Below, piece by piece: positions 30,293 to 40,193 of a stretch of DNA of 62,434 nucleotides. A program made the position numbers and the translations under genes. The number at the start of each line of letters is the position of its first letter. The stretch's first letter is position 1. A model generated the notes under the pieces. It made no database searches, had not been told where the DNA came from, and saw nothing but the letters and a program-made list of their open reading frames with translations. Source of the stretch: CAYPPG01 sp964412555 (GTDB lineage Bacteria > Hinthialibacterota > Hinthialibacteria > Hinthialibacterales > Hinthialibacteraceae); the NCBI GenBank assembly GCA_964412555.1, contig CAYPPG010000050.1, positions 1-62,434 of the forward strand. Reading direction: 5' to 3'.

Positions 30293-32140
30293 ATGAACTG
30301 TAAGAAATTATCCAGAATATTGTGCATACCCTTTTTATCTCTTGTCCTTTTTACCCCCCAAACTATGGGTGTCCGTCTCGAAACCTATGTTACCGCCCAT
30401 CAAGTTGATTCTCTCTTCTCAACGCAAGAAAATCGCGATAAAGCTTTACTCACCTTTCAAGAAATCGGCATCGACAAAGTCTACCTCGAAACCGTCCGCT
30501 CAGGATACATTCCCAATGAGCAAACGCTGAAAGACACCATTGCATTCTTACAGAAAAACGGAATCGAAGTCACCGCCGGTGTGGCGACACTGGCGGGGCC
30601 GGATTTCGGCACAAAATCGAATGATTCCCGCATTTGGTTGAATTATCAAACTGAAAAAACACAGCAGGATCTGTCGAATCATTTCCGGCACATCGCCACA
30701 CTTTTCGATGAAATCATGATTGACGATTTCTTCGCCACCAACGATACCAGCGAGATTTCGCAACAAGCGAAAGGAAATCAATCATGGTCTGAATACCGTC
30801 TGGACCTCATGATGGATTTCGCCAAGCGATTCATCCTTCAACCCGCTCGCGAAGCCAATCCGGACATCCGTTTTATCTTAAAATACCCGCAGTGGTACGA
30901 CCGCTTTCACAAATTCGGATACGACGTGGTTCGCGGCCCGGAAGTGTTCGAGCGCCTTTGGGTTGGAACCGAAACCCGCAATCCGAATACTGTCCGCTAT
31001 GGGTATGTCATGCCGACACAGGGATACATCAACTTTTCATGGCTGCGATCCATCGCAGGTGAACAAGCCGGTGGCGCATGGTTTGACTTCGGGGATTGCA
31101 CGCCGGAAGTATATCTGATGCAGGCGTATCAATCCGTGCTGGCCGGCGCGCAGGAAATTATCTTGTTCGAAGCGGGCAGCGTTATCAACAAAAATCCCTG
31201 CATCGAACCATTTTTGAAGCGCCGTGACGCGGTAAAAGCGCTTGGTAAAATTTTAAACAACCGAAACAAGTTGGGATTGATGGCGTATAAACCACCGAAT
31301 AGTGACGGGAGTGACAGTGCAGCAAATCTGTATGTATATGATTACCTCGCCACACTCGGCTTTTCACCTGTTCCCGTAGCGGAAGTTCCGGACAATGCCT
31401 CTGCTATTTTTCTCCCCCGGCAGGCCGCAGATGATCTTCAAATTCTGGAAAAAGTTCATAAATGGATATCGAAAGGTGTAACGCTTGTCGTTACTCCGGA
31501 TTTTCTTTCCGCTCTCAGTGACAGCAAGATCACCGAACAAGCCGGCTATGAATATCCACTTCAACTTTCAACCAATTCATTTGGCACTGAAAAATTGAAA
31601 ATTGATGACCGGACCATCGAAACAAATCAACCCATCCACTTGCGCAAAATTCCATCTCCAACACAAGCAGAAATCCTGTGCTCGGGAATTACAGCCGAAG
31701 GAGATATTCCCATTTTTACCCAAAAAAAATTCGAAAACGGCAGTCAAATTCTCGTTCTCAATCTCAGCACATTTACTCATGAGGAATTTGGTCCGGGCAA
31801 AGAAGAATTCCTACCCCCTCGGGAATTGACAATCCAAAACTGGCCGAACGAAGTAGTCAATCGCATGCGGAATAAAATTCCTTATTCTCATCCCTTCCGC
31901 ATAGAAGCGCCAAACAATGTCGGCATGTACTTTTTTGAGGGAAATTGTCTCGTTTTGGCGAATTTCAACGATTCATCTGTTCGTATCACGATCTCATTCC
32001 AGAAAAAAGAACCTGAACAGGCTCTTTCTCTGAATGAAACTTTTCCCCACGATCAAGAAACTCGACTTCAAAAAACAGGAAGCCAAAGTGAGATTATGAT
32101 TCCCGCTTGGGAATTAGCTGTTTTGAAATGGATGGAATAA
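30293..32140 (+). CDS. Secreted TIM-barrel glycoside hydrolase-like protein
   Basis: 615 residues with an N-terminal signal peptide (basic MNCKKLSRI, hydrophobic core, cleavage near TMG). Residues about 30-330 alternate strands and helices like a (beta/alpha)8 barrel: IGIDKVYLET, GIEVTAGVATLAGPDFG, EIMIDDFF with two Asp (possible catalytic acids), IRFILKYPQWYDRF, and the late strand EIILFEAG. A Rossmann/GATase-like part follows (about 340-440, VHKWISKGVTLVVTPDFL), as in the trimerisation domain of some galactosidases, then a beta-sandwich C-terminus. A role in polysaccharide breakdown outside the cytoplasm is likely; I cannot assign a GH family or substrate. It has no obvious operon partner. 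Confidence 0.65.
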   Translation: MNCKKLSRILCIPFLSLVLFTPQTMGVRLETYVTAHQVDSLFSTQENRDKALLTFQEIGIDKVYLETVRSGYIPNEQTLKDTIAFLQKNGIEVTAGVATLAGPDFGTKSNDSRIWLNYQTEKTQQDLSNHFRHIATLFDEIMIDDFFATNDTSEISQQAKGNQSWSEYRLDLMMDFAKRFILQPAREANPDIRFILKYPQWYDRFHKFGYDVVRGPEVFERLWVGTETRNPNTVRYGYVMPTQGYINFSWLRSIAGEQAGGAWFDFGDCTPEVYLMQAYQSVLAGAQEIILFEAGSVINKNPCIEPFLKRRDAVKALGKILNNRNKLGLMAYKPPNSDGSDSAANLYVYDYLATLGFSPVPVAEVPDNASAIFLPRQAADDLQILEKVHKWISKGVTLVVTPDFLSALSDSKITEQAGYEYPLQLSTNSFGTEKLKIDDRTIETNQPIHLRKIPSPTQAEILCSGITAEGDIPIFTQKKFENGSQILVLNLSTFTHEEFGPGKEEFLPPRELTIQNWPNEVVNRMRNKIPYSHPFRIEAPNNVGMYFFEGNCLVLANFNDSSVRITISFQKKEPEQALSLNETFPHDQETRLQKTGSQSEIMIPAWELAVLKWME

Positions 32141-32183
32141 TTTTCGAAATTTCGGACAATTCGAAAACTGCTTTCTTGAACGA

Positions 32184-33128
32184 TTAATCATACTTCAAGA
32201 GTACTTTAATATGTTTTCCCGGATCCCGTTGTAATTTCTCGTAGATTCTCTCCGCTTCCTGAAACGGCACATAATCGGAAATAATCGGCCATACAATCGC
32301 TTTTTTTTGTTCAATACTATAAAAAACCGTTTCTTCTTCACGATTTTGATCATATTTACACTGCGGGAACACCAGAGAAATGCCTTTTTTTTCACACATT
32401 GAGCGAACGCTTTCCATCGTGTCTTGATCATACATTCCCGTTTCTGCCACTAGTCTTCCCTCCGGAGCGAGGCAGTCAAGTGATTGATATAAAGCGGCAT
32501 CCGAACCGGATAAGTCGATCGAAGTATCGACCGGTGATAATTCCACCGTCCAATTCACTTTTTTGCACTCCTCGGTAGACAGAATGAAATGTGACCCTAA
32601 ACGTTGTGCCACTTTCAAACGCGAGGGATTCGGATCAACAGCAATCACCACCCGAGCGCCATTGAATAACGCATATTGAAGAGCCATCAATCCGATAGCA
32701 CCCATACCAAAAATCGCGACACGGTCCCCAAAACGAATATTCGCAGCATGAATGCAACGCAATGCCATTCTTCCCGGATCAAGAAAGACTGAAAATTCTT
32801 TTTTAATCCATTTCAGTGAATACGCTCGATGTTCGGAAAGGATTTGAAACTCAGCATGGATCATCGGGCCATGAACCATGTCCCCCACACGAAAATGATT
32901 GACAAGATTCCCCACCTCGATCACTTTCCCAACCCCCCAGCACGAAGGCACAAAAGGATAAGAAATCTTACGATCAACGCATCGTTCGTTCAAAATTCGT
33001 GAATCAAAACCATGCCGAATACCGGTTAAATGAGTTTGAATCAGTAGCGATTTTGCATCGACGGATTTTCGTTCGACTTGACGAAACGAAATCTTCCCTG
33101 GAGCGGAGAAAAAAAGTTCTTGACTCAT
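32184..33128 (-). CDS. Medium-chain dehydrogenase/reductase lacking zinc ligands
   Basis: 314 residues. N-terminal GroES-like domain: the place of the catalytic-zinc cysteine (usually CGICGTD) reads TGIRHGFDS, and the four structural-zinc cysteines are missing, with only a short loop between LNHFRVGDMV and the Rossmann domain. The nucleotide fold is present (FGMGAIGLMALQYALFNGA, then a strand ending in an Asp, VVIAVDPNPSRL). So it should bind NAD(P)H and act as a non-zinc oxidoreductase; the substrate is unknown. It is convergent with the TIM-barrel gene and reads toward it, ending 43 bases from that gene's stop, with a short AT-rich inverted repeat between. Confidence 0.8.
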   Translation of the reverse strand: MSQELFFSAPGKISFRQVERKSVDAKSLLIQTHLTGIRHGFDSRILNERCVDRKISYPFVPSCWGVGKVIEVGNLVNHFRVGDMVHGPMIHAEFQILSEHRAYSLKWIKKEFSVFLDPGRMALRCIHAANIRFGDRVAIFGMGAIGLMALQYALFNGARVVIAVDPNPSRLKVAQRLGSHFILSTEECKKVNWTVELSPVDTSIDLSGSDAALYQSLDCLAPEGRLVAETGMYDQDTMESVRSMCEKKGISLVFPQCKYDQNREEETVFYSIEQKKAIVWPIISDYVPFQEAERIYEKLQRDPGKHIKVLLKYD

Positions 33129-33205
33129 AAAATGATGAAGCGGGGAGTCATACTACCCGTCCTTATCCCATTGTTTGATAAAAAGCGATATGAATATAAA
33201 TCTGA

Positions 33206-33559
33206 TTAGTGAGTTCCGGAATGGGCAAATTGTTCCAAGGCAGAGCAGGCTTCAGCCTGAGTTTGATAGATCGGAATGAAGCGATCCAATCGCCAATCCT
33301 GAATTGCCTTTGCAACATGAGGCGGCAATCCAAACAACACAATTTTACCGCCTTTCATCCGAAGTTCCTTATGCGCAGCGAAAATAACCCCCAGTCCACT
33401 GCTCGTAATACAATCCACCTCTGCCATATCGACCGCAAAAAACAAATAGTCTTCATCGATCAACGATTTAATGTTGGATTTGAACTTTTCTGTCTCATCA
33501 AAACCGACAGTCTCGGACAATTTCAACAAAACCACGTTGCCCACCATCGAGAAATTCAT
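33206..33559 (-). CDS. STAS-domain anti-sigma factor antagonist-like protein
   Basis: 117 residues. Matches SpoIIAA/RsbV-type STAS proteins: central strand and helix VDMAEVDCITSSGLGVIFAA contain the Ser-Ser where the partner kinase phosphorylates, followed by MKGGKIVLFGL and the final helix. The usual partner, an anti-sigma factor kinase of the RsbW/SpoIIAB type, is not in the window. It is a single-gene unit beside the dehydrogenase gene on the same strand with a 77-base gap. Confidence 0.85.
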   Translation of the reverse strand: MNFSMVGNVVLLKLSETVGFDETEKFKSNIKSLIDEDYLFFAVDMAEVDCITSSGLGVIFAAHKELRMKGGKIVLFGLPPHVAKAIQDWRLDRFIPIYQTQAEACSALEQFAHSGTH

Positions 33560-33799
33560 GGTTTTTCTTCAATCCTTCTTTCCGAGTTCTAAGACCCTTG
33601 AAACAGTGATATACTAATAAAGATACACGGTAAAATATAGGTTACCAATTAAAATACTATTATAACCCATTACCGCACAAAAGAAAAAACCGAATCGCGG
33701 CATTTTGAATAAAATAGAGAAATACCAAAATAAAATGAACACAATCGAACCAATTGAAATTGCTAATTCAACAGCACAATCGCATGATGAAGGTAATTC

Positions 33800-34021
33800 A
33801 TGAACTCTATGATTGGTAAATTGTTGATTCTATTCGGTTTGATTTTGATCGTGTTGGGAGCAATCCTCATGATCGCACCCCATATTCCTTTTTTGGGAAA
33901 ACTTCCCGGCGATATCCGTTATGAAGGGAAAAGTGTGCATTTCTATTTTCCAATTGTAACCTGTATTGTCATATCCGTACTTCTCACATTGATTTTCAGT
34001 TTTTTTAATTGGATGCGATAA
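33800..34021 (+). CDS. DUF2905 small membrane protein
   Basis: 73 residues: two membrane helices (IGKLLILFGLILIVLGAILM and FPIVTCIVISVLLTLIFSF) flanking the signature loop LGKLPGDIRYEGKSVHFYFP of DUF2905. This family of unknown function is often found beside queA and ruv genes, and here it precedes queA by 13 bases, so the two are probably cotranscribed. Confidence 0.88.
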   Translation: MNSMIGKLLILFGLILIVLGAILMIAPHIPFLGKLPGDIRYEGKSVHFYFPIVTCIVISVLLTLIFSFFNWMR

Positions 34022-34034
34022 TCGACTCAATAGA

Positions 34035-35081
34035 ATGGATTTAACTCTTTTCAACTATTTCCTTCCCGAAGAACTCATCGCTCAAGCGCCAGCTGAAAAA
34101 CGGGACGAATCCCGTTTGCTCCTGGTAAATCGGAAAACCGGAATTTTCGAAGATAGAGTTTTTAACGAGATCCCCGTGTATTTATCACCAGGCGATTTAC
34201 TGGTGCTCAATGACACATACGTCATTCCAGCCCGTTTGATCGGACGGAAAGTTCCTGGCGGTGCAGCAATCGAGATGTTGTTACTTGAGCGATATACCGA
34301 AAGCGAATGGCAAGTGATCGCCTATCGCGCTACCCGGCTCAAAAAGGGAAGTCAAGTGTTTTTTTCAGATTCTTTGTCCTGTGAAGTATTGGAAATTCTT
34401 GGAGAGGGGAAATTCAGGGTTCAATTTTCTTGGACGGGAAACTGGGAAGAGACACTGGTGAAACATGGCAAAATCCCACTCCCCCCTTATATTGGAAGAA
34501 CTGATGGAGAAATGTCCGCAATGGACAAAGAGCGTTATCAAACTGTTTTTGCACGCCCGAGAAAGCAATTGGAATCGGCGGCGGCTCCTACGGCGGGTCT
34601 TCATTTTACAGATAATCTGCTTGAGGCATGCAGGAAAAAAGGAATTCACATTTGCACTGTCACCTTACGCATTGGTTTGGACACATTTCTCCCCCTTCGA
34701 GTCGACCGCGTGGAAGATCATCGAATGCATTCGGAATCGTACTTCGTTTCGGAAGAAACCATAGAGAAAATCGAACAAACTCGAAAACAGAACGGTAAAA
34801 TCGTGGCCGTTGGAACAACGGCTGTACGGGTTCTTGAATCGGCTACTTGCCCGGACGGGAAAGTTCAACCAGGTGATGGCAGGACAAATTTATACATCTA
34901 TCCTGGCTACCAATTTAAAACCGTCGATGCCCTGATAACCAACTTCCATCTGCCCCGTTCCACTCTTCTTTTGCTGGTTTCTGCATTTATGGGGAATGAG
35001 CTTCGGCAACGAACTTACAACCACGCGGTGGAGCAACGGTATCGCTTTTATTCTTATGGAGATGCAATGCTTATACTGTAA
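34035..35081 (+). CDS. queA: S-adenosylmethionine:tRNA ribosyltransferase-isomerase
   Basis: 348 residues, normal for QueA. It transfers and isomerises the ribosyl group of SAM to preQ1 in tRNA to make epoxyqueuosine in the anticodon wobble position. Family motifs are complete: FNYFLPEELIAQAP at the N-terminus, DESRLLLVNR, SPGDLLVLNDTYVIPARL, LPPYIGR, TAGLHFTD, HRMHSESYF, VGTTAVRVLES, TNLYIYPGY and the end motif TNFHLPRSTLL. It probably shares a transcript with the DUF2905 gene. A perfect 28-base palindrome follows the stop by 22 bases and may serve as terminator. Confidence 0.97.
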   Translation: MDLTLFNYFLPEELIAQAPAEKRDESRLLLVNRKTGIFEDRVFNEIPVYLSPGDLLVLNDTYVIPARLIGRKVPGGAAIEMLLLERYTESEWQVIAYRATRLKKGSQVFFSDSLSCEVLEILGEGKFRVQFSWTGNWEETLVKHGKIPLPPYIGRTDGEMSAMDKERYQTVFARPRKQLESAAAPTAGLHFTDNLLEACRKKGIHICTVTLRIGLDTFLPLRVDRVEDHRMHSESYFVSEETIEKIEQTRKQNGKIVAVGTTAVRVLESATCPDGKVQPGDGRTNLYIYPGYQFKTVDALITNFHLPRSTLLLLVSAFMGNELRQRTYNHAVEQRYRFYSYGDAMLIL

Positions 35082-35103
35082 CTCCCTACTTTTCACATTT
35101 CGT

Positions 35104-35131
35104 GTAGGGGCGGTTCGCGAACCGCCCCTAC
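35104..35131. repeat. Perfect 28-base palindrome
   Basis: Half-site GTAGGGGCGGTTCG is followed immediately by its exact reverse complement CGAACCGCCCCTAC. It is GC-rich in an AT-rich gap between queA and the NlpC/P60 gene. Similar TAGGGGCG palindromes are scattered in many genomes as REP-like elements; it may also end queA transcription, although no T tract follows. Confidence 0.85.
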
Positions 35132-35219
35132 GGTAATTCTCCATTTTTCAAGCTTCCCTCCAGACTTGTGAATTTTAATATGTTATATTATTCATTGTCC
35201 ATGTGAAAGGAAAAATCCA

Positions 35220-36275
35220 ATGAATCGTCTCTATGCCCGTCGTTCCATTGAACAAATATTGGAACATATGCCGATAGAATCTCTTTCCACGAAACGGCAA
35301 CGACAATTGCTTTGCGACTATATCGGAAATTCCCTATTCCCGGATTTAAGGAGCCGCCTTTGGGATATAGAATTGGTCGAAGAGGATCATTTCGCCGTCC
35401 ACGGAAATATAACCTCCCCTTTTGATCTAAAAGCATTGGAGAAAGCCAGTGAAAAATTGGGAGAATCGTGCGACACCAGTAGAGTCGACATTCTCCCGAA
35501 TCCGGAAGCCAAAGGTCATTTCGGCACGGTTATCTGCGCTCATTGTCCTATATTTCAATCCCCTCAAAATAGTGAAAGAATCGATTCAGTCCTGTACGGA
35601 GAGTATTTATGCCTTTTGTTCCATGAAAAAGAGTATTCACTTGTGTATTCTTCATCCGGATACATCGGCTGGGCACAGAATATAGATTATCATCCCATCG
35701 ACGCAAATGAGTGGACAACTCAATTGCAATATGATCGTGTATTTTTTGTTGCCCCTTGGTCGAACGATGGTGTATATATACCCAGAGGTTCTGAATTGCC
35801 TTGGCTGCCTTCCGGTGAATGCCTTCTTCCCACAGGTTCCATCATATCCACGCCCTCTAAAATTGCAGTTCGCTTTTCACTTAAACGCAGTCAGCAGCGC
35901 GCGGCGCTGGAAGCTATCGCACGTTCACTACAAAATGTTCCCTATGTATGGGGTGGCATCACACCCGATGGCTTTGATTGTTCCGGTTTTACATCATTCG
36001 TGTATCGCAACATAGGAATCTATTTACCACGCGACGCCGATCAACAAATATTGATGGGGAAAATATGCGCCATGCCCGGGATCACACAAGGATTGATCAC
36101 AGGGGATTTACTCTTTTTTGCCGGCGAATTCGGAGGAATCACTCATGTAGGCATGGCTATAGGATCGGATGAGCTGATCCACGCGGATCAAGAATCGGGG
36201 GTAACGATTACCAGTCTAGAACAAAATTCAAATTTGCGCAGACGTTTTTTACTTGCCAAACGGCTCATTCGATAA
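35220..36275 (+). CDS. NlpC/P60 family cell-wall hydrolase with SH3-like domain
   Basis: 351 residues; ATG after AAAGGAAAAATCCA. Residues about 90-215 look like bacterial SH3 sequence (YSSSGYIGWAQ near the end of one repeat). The C-terminal NlpC/P60 papain-like domain spans about 225-351: PYVWGGITPDGFDCSGF with catalytic Cys about residue 254, GDLLFFAG, then ITHVGMAIG with catalytic His about 309 and a polar third position in LIHADQES. It should cleave gamma-D-glutamyl-diamino acid bonds of peptidoglycan peptides. No signal peptide is seen, which fits the cytoplasmic/recycling type (YkfC-like) better than an exported hydrolase. It stands alone. Confidence 0.88.
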   Translation: MNRLYARRSIEQILEHMPIESLSTKRQRQLLCDYIGNSLFPDLRSRLWDIELVEEDHFAVHGNITSPFDLKALEKASEKLGESCDTSRVDILPNPEAKGHFGTVICAHCPIFQSPQNSERIDSVLYGEYLCLLFHEKEYSLVYSSSGYIGWAQNIDYHPIDANEWTTQLQYDRVFFVAPWSNDGVYIPRGSELPWLPSGECLLPTGSIISTPSKIAVRFSLKRSQQRAALEAIARSLQNVPYVWGGITPDGFDCSGFTSFVYRNIGIYLPRDADQQILMGKICAMPGITQGLITGDLLFFAGEFGGITHVGMAIGSDELIHADQESGVTITSLEQNSNLRRRFLLAKRLIR

Positions 36276-36443
36276 AAATTTCTTTCTCGTGTTGGAACGT
36301 TGTTCTTTAAGGGTTCGGTGTTACAATAAAGTTTTTAAACCATATGCAAACTCAAAATAGAATAATAATTGGTGAATCCTTCAAATTCGGAAAGAATCTC
36401 CCCGGCAGTTTTACTTGCTATACCAAAATAAAAGGAACAAGCT

Positions 36444-37448
36444 ATGCGGTATCTGGAATTTGAAAAACCCTTACGCGAGATCGAAAGCAAAATCGAACAA
36501 CTCGAAGTATATGCCTATTCTCGCGAGATTGATCTTTCCAGCGAAATACAACCGTTGAAAGAAAAACTTTCTTCACTGGTTGAAGAAATCTTCACGAATC
36601 TGACACCTTGGCAGCGTGTACAGCTCGCCCGTCATCCGGATAGACCCTACTGTCTTGATTATTTGAACTATATCGCGGAAGATTTTGTCGAACTTCATGG
36701 GGATCGCAGTTTTCGCGACGATCAGGCAATCGTCAGCGGTTTTTGCAAAATCGGTGATTATTCGGTTGCCGTTATCGGCCATCAAAAAGGGAAAGATACG
36801 GATGAGAATATACGCCGGAATTTCGGGATGCCTCATCCTGAAGGATTCCGAAAAGCGCGCCGTATTATGGAAACGGCGGCTCGCTTCCAAATGCCGATCA
36901 TCACTTTTATCGATTCCCCCGGTGCTTTTCCCGGAATTCAAGCGGAAGAACGTGGGCAACACGAGGCCATCGCGAAAAACTTGGAAGTCATGTCTCAGTT
37001 TCCGGTTCCGATCATTTGTATCGTCACCGGGGAGGGGGGCAGTGGTGGAGCGCTGGCTATCGGCATTGGAAACCGTGTGCTGATTTTGGAGAATGGATAT
37101 TACGCGGTTTGTACACCGGAAGCCTGTGCCGCGATCATTTTACGGGATCGAACCCGCGCATCCTCCATCGCAGGAACCATGAGGATCGTCTCATCTGACT
37201 TGAAAAATTTAGGAGTTGTAGAGGACATCATCCCAGAACCGTTGGGAGGAGCACATCGAAACCCAGAGGAGTGCGCCCAAAATATCAAAGAAGCGATCAT
37301 CCGTCATTTAGATGAATTGATCGCTCTCAGCCCGGAGGAAATCGTGGAAGACCGGTATAAACGCTTTCGCCAAATGGGGGTCTTTTACGAAGCGCAGATG
37401 GGTGGGATCACAGTTGCCAATGAGTCAACCCAACTCCAAGAATCATGA
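36444..37448 (+). CDS. accA: Acetyl-CoA carboxylase carboxyltransferase subunit alpha
   Basis: 334 residues, normal for AccA. It forms the carboxyltransferase with AccD and moves the carboxyl group from biotin to acetyl-CoA, the first step of fatty acid synthesis. Recognised by LEFEKPLREIESKIEQLE, LARHPDRPYCLDYL, FVELHGDRSFRDD, NFGMPHPEGFRKA, FIDSPGAFPG, TGEGGSGGALAIG and YAVCTPEACAAIILRDR. AAAAGGAAC precedes the ATG. No accD is nearby. Confidence 0.97.
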   Translation: MRYLEFEKPLREIESKIEQLEVYAYSREIDLSSEIQPLKEKLSSLVEEIFTNLTPWQRVQLARHPDRPYCLDYLNYIAEDFVELHGDRSFRDDQAIVSGFCKIGDYSVAVIGHQKGKDTDENIRRNFGMPHPEGFRKARRIMETAARFQMPIITFIDSPGAFPGIQAEERGQHEAIAKNLEVMSQFPVPIICIVTGEGGSGGALAIGIGNRVLILENGYYAVCTPEACAAIILRDRTRASSIAGTMRIVSSDLKNLGVVEDIIPEPLGGAHRNPEECAQNIKEAIIRHLDELIALSPEEIVEDRYKRFRQMGVFYEAQMGGITVANESTQLQES

Positions 37449-37533
37449 GCGATTACAGAGATATCTTCAATGCAACAATTCATATAAGAACGGCTACCCT
37501 TCAAACAATCAAAAGAAATAATATCGTGTAAAT

Positions 37534-39942
37534 ATGTGTGCAGAAAAAATAAACCTCAATATCGATGAATTAGAAAATCTGACGGGAGAATTCCTTGTCG
37601 AAGACGATTCTGACATGGACGCCGAGATCAATCCGGGAGAATTTCCCCTTCTTCCACTTCGTGATATGGTCATCTTTCCTGGTATGATCATCCCACTTTT
37701 CGTGGGACGTTCCAAATCGGTCTCTGCCCTAGAAGCCGGAATGCAGGGAGATAAACGGATCGTATTGGTCGCCCAAAAACAGGTGGAAATCGATGAACCG
37801 GATCAAAGTGATCTTTATGCCGTCGGCACGTTGATCAATATTTTGCAATTGCTGAAATTACCGGATGGTTCCATCAAAATGTTGGTCGAAGGATTGGAAC
37901 GAGTCCGAATCGAAAAAATCATTACTAAAGATCCTTTTTTTGTCGCCAAAACATCCCCGATCAAGGATCATATGAAAAGGGGGACGGAAATCACAGCCCT
38001 CCTCCGCCATGTTCACGAGCTCTTCGAATCGTACGTCAAAATGAACCGCAAGGTTCCTCAAGAAACGCTTCTCTCCATCATGAATGTCGAGGATCCGGGA
38101 CGTTTGGCTGATACGATTTCTGCTCATCTAACGATCAAAGTCAGCGAAAAACAACGTCTTCTCTCCAGCCCCAATCCGACGACACGGCTCAAAAATCTCA
38201 CGAAGATTTTGACCAATGAAATTGAAATTCTGAAGATGGAGCAGAATATCAAAAATGAGGTTCGCAAACAAATGGAACAGTCTCAGAAGGAATACTACCT
38301 TCATGAGCAAATCAAAGCCATTCAACGCGAACTGGGGAAAGAAGGCGAAGAGACGGAAGAATGGAGTAAATACCGCAACCGGATCAAAAAAGCCAAAATG
38401 AGTGAAGAAGCGGAAGCGAAAGCGCTGGAAGAACTCGAACGGCTCTCTGTTATGCCTATGCTTTCTCCTGAAGCGACCGTCGTTCGCAGTTATCTGGATT
38501 GGCTATGCGATCTTCCGTGGTCCAAGTCGACCAAAGACCGTTTGGAGATCAAAAAAGCGGAAAAAATACTCAACGAAGATCATTACGGTCTTGAAAAACC
38601 GAAAGAACGAATCTTGGAATTCCTTGCTGTACGCAAACTCAAGAAAACCTTGAAAGGTCCAATAATTTGCTTCGTCGGACCTCCCGGGGTAGGGAAAACT
38701 TCGCTAGGCCGTTCGATCGCACGTGCGCTGGGTCGTAAATTCATCCGCGTTTCATTGGGAGGTGTACGAGACGAAGCCGAGATTCGCGGTCATCGAAGAA
38801 CCTATATCGGTTCCATGCCGGGCCGAATCATCCAATCCCTGAAAAAAGCCAAATCCAACAATCCCGTCTTCCTATTGGATGAAATCGATAAATTAAGTGC
38901 CGATTTCCGTGGTGATCCCTCTTCAGCCTTGTTGGAAGTCCTCGATCCGGAACAGAACTGCACTTTCAGTGACCACTATTTGGAAGTGGAATTCGATCTG
39001 TCCAATATCATGTTCATCGCAACGGCCAATGTAACTCACCCTGTGCCACCGGCTTTGTTGGACCGCATGGAAGTCATCGAAATTCCGAGTTACACAGAAG
39101 AGGACAAATACCACATCGCCAAGGACTTCCTTATCCCTAAACAAATTCGCGAGCATGGTTTAGCTCGTTTAAAACCCGAATTTACAAAACCGGGAATTTT
39201 GCAGGTCATTCGCGATTATACACGTGAGGCCGGTGTGCGAAACCTAGAACGGGAATTGGCTTCCGTTTGCCGCAAACTCGCCCGAAAAGCCACAACCGAA
39301 AAACTCAAGAAACAAACCAGCTTGACACCGAAATTCGTAAACGATCTTCTTGGAATCCCCCGTTTTCGGGACAGTAAACTCGGGCGTGAAAACGGCATCG
39401 GTTGTGCAACCGGATTGGCGGTAACCAGCACCGGCGGAGATGTGCTGCTCACAGAAGTATCCATTATGGAAGGAACAGGGCAACTGACGTTGACAGGCAA
39501 GCTAGGCGATGTCATGCAGGAATCCGCCAAAGCCGCCTTGAGTTACGCCAGAGCACGGGCAAGACTCTTCCACCTCGTTCGTGAATTTTATAAACGGTTC
39601 GATATTCACATTCACGTTCCGGAAGGAGCCATCCCGAAAGACGGCCCATCCGCCGGGATCACTTTGGCGACTGCTTTGATTTCCGCTCTGACGGGTAGAC
39701 CTGTGTTGGACAATATCGCGATGACCGGCGAAATTACCTTACGCGGAAATGTGCTTCCGGTTGGAGGAATCAAGGAAAAGGTGCTTGCCGCCCATCGTGA
39801 AGACATCACCCGCGTTTTATTGCCGGAAGACAACCGCAAAGATATTCCGGATATTCCAACACATGTGAAAAAACAAGTAGAAATCATTTTTGTGAAAAAT
39901 ATGGATGAAGTGTTGCAAGTCGCATTGGTCCCCGAATCCTAA
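37534..39942 (+). CDS. lon: ATP-dependent protease Lon
   Basis: 802 residues, full length. N-terminal substrate-binding domain starts at FPLLPLRDMVIFPGMIIPLF; the helical region has EYYLHEQIKAIQRELG. The AAA+ domain has Walker A GPPGVGKT (about residue 382) and Walker B NPVFLLDEIDKL. The C-terminal protease domain has the catalytic dyad Ser about 706 (PKDGPSAGIT) and Lys about 747 (GGIKEKVLAAHR). It degrades misfolded and regulatory proteins in the cytoplasm; in bacteria rich in type II TA systems it is also the usual protease for antitoxins, relevant to the TA loci here. No HrcA or other operator was recognised upstream. Confidence 0.98.
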   Translation: MCAEKINLNIDELENLTGEFLVEDDSDMDAEINPGEFPLLPLRDMVIFPGMIIPLFVGRSKSVSALEAGMQGDKRIVLVAQKQVEIDEPDQSDLYAVGTLINILQLLKLPDGSIKMLVEGLERVRIEKIITKDPFFVAKTSPIKDHMKRGTEITALLRHVHELFESYVKMNRKVPQETLLSIMNVEDPGRLADTISAHLTIKVSEKQRLLSSPNPTTRLKNLTKILTNEIEILKMEQNIKNEVRKQMEQSQKEYYLHEQIKAIQRELGKEGEETEEWSKYRNRIKKAKMSEEAEAKALEELERLSVMPMLSPEATVVRSYLDWLCDLPWSKSTKDRLEIKKAEKILNEDHYGLEKPKERILEFLAVRKLKKTLKGPIICFVGPPGVGKTSLGRSIARALGRKFIRVSLGGVRDEAEIRGHRRTYIGSMPGRIIQSLKKAKSNNPVFLLDEIDKLSADFRGDPSSALLEVLDPEQNCTFSDHYLEVEFDLSNIMFIATANVTHPVPPALLDRMEVIEIPSYTEEDKYHIAKDFLIPKQIREHGLARLKPEFTKPGILQVIRDYTREAGVRNLERELASVCRKLARKATTEKLKKQTSLTPKFVNDLLGIPRFRDSKLGRENGIGCATGLAVTSTGGDVLLTEVSIMEGTGQLTLTGKLGDVMQESAKAALSYARARARLFHLVREFYKRFDIHIHVPEGAIPKDGPSAGITLATALISALTGRPVLDNIAMTGEITLRGNVLPVGGIKEKVLAAHREDITRVLLPEDNRKDIPDIPTHVKKQVEIIFVKNMDEVLQVALVPES

Positions 39943-40193
39943 GAAATCATCTACGAAGAACTCATAAGCATTCTTTCTTATCCGATCCTGCAAACCATTT
40001 GACATATAACTCTATCACCATGAAGAAAACAATCCCTTGTATCGACTTGCAGAAACTGATTTCGTCACCTTGAAGAAAGGCCAAAAACACGCTAATTTCT
40101 TATAGTTTGACCTTTTATTTATAATAGTAACACGGTTCGGCGATTGGCTGGACCTTAACTGGCAGGAAAAATATATGAGAAGGAGAACAAATA

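Noticed and set aside
37140..37170. GGGATCGAACCCGCGCATCC, resembling a tRNA T-arm in antisense
   Set aside because: It lies inside accA encoding the conserved RDRTRASS segment, and no acceptor or anticodon stem surrounds it.
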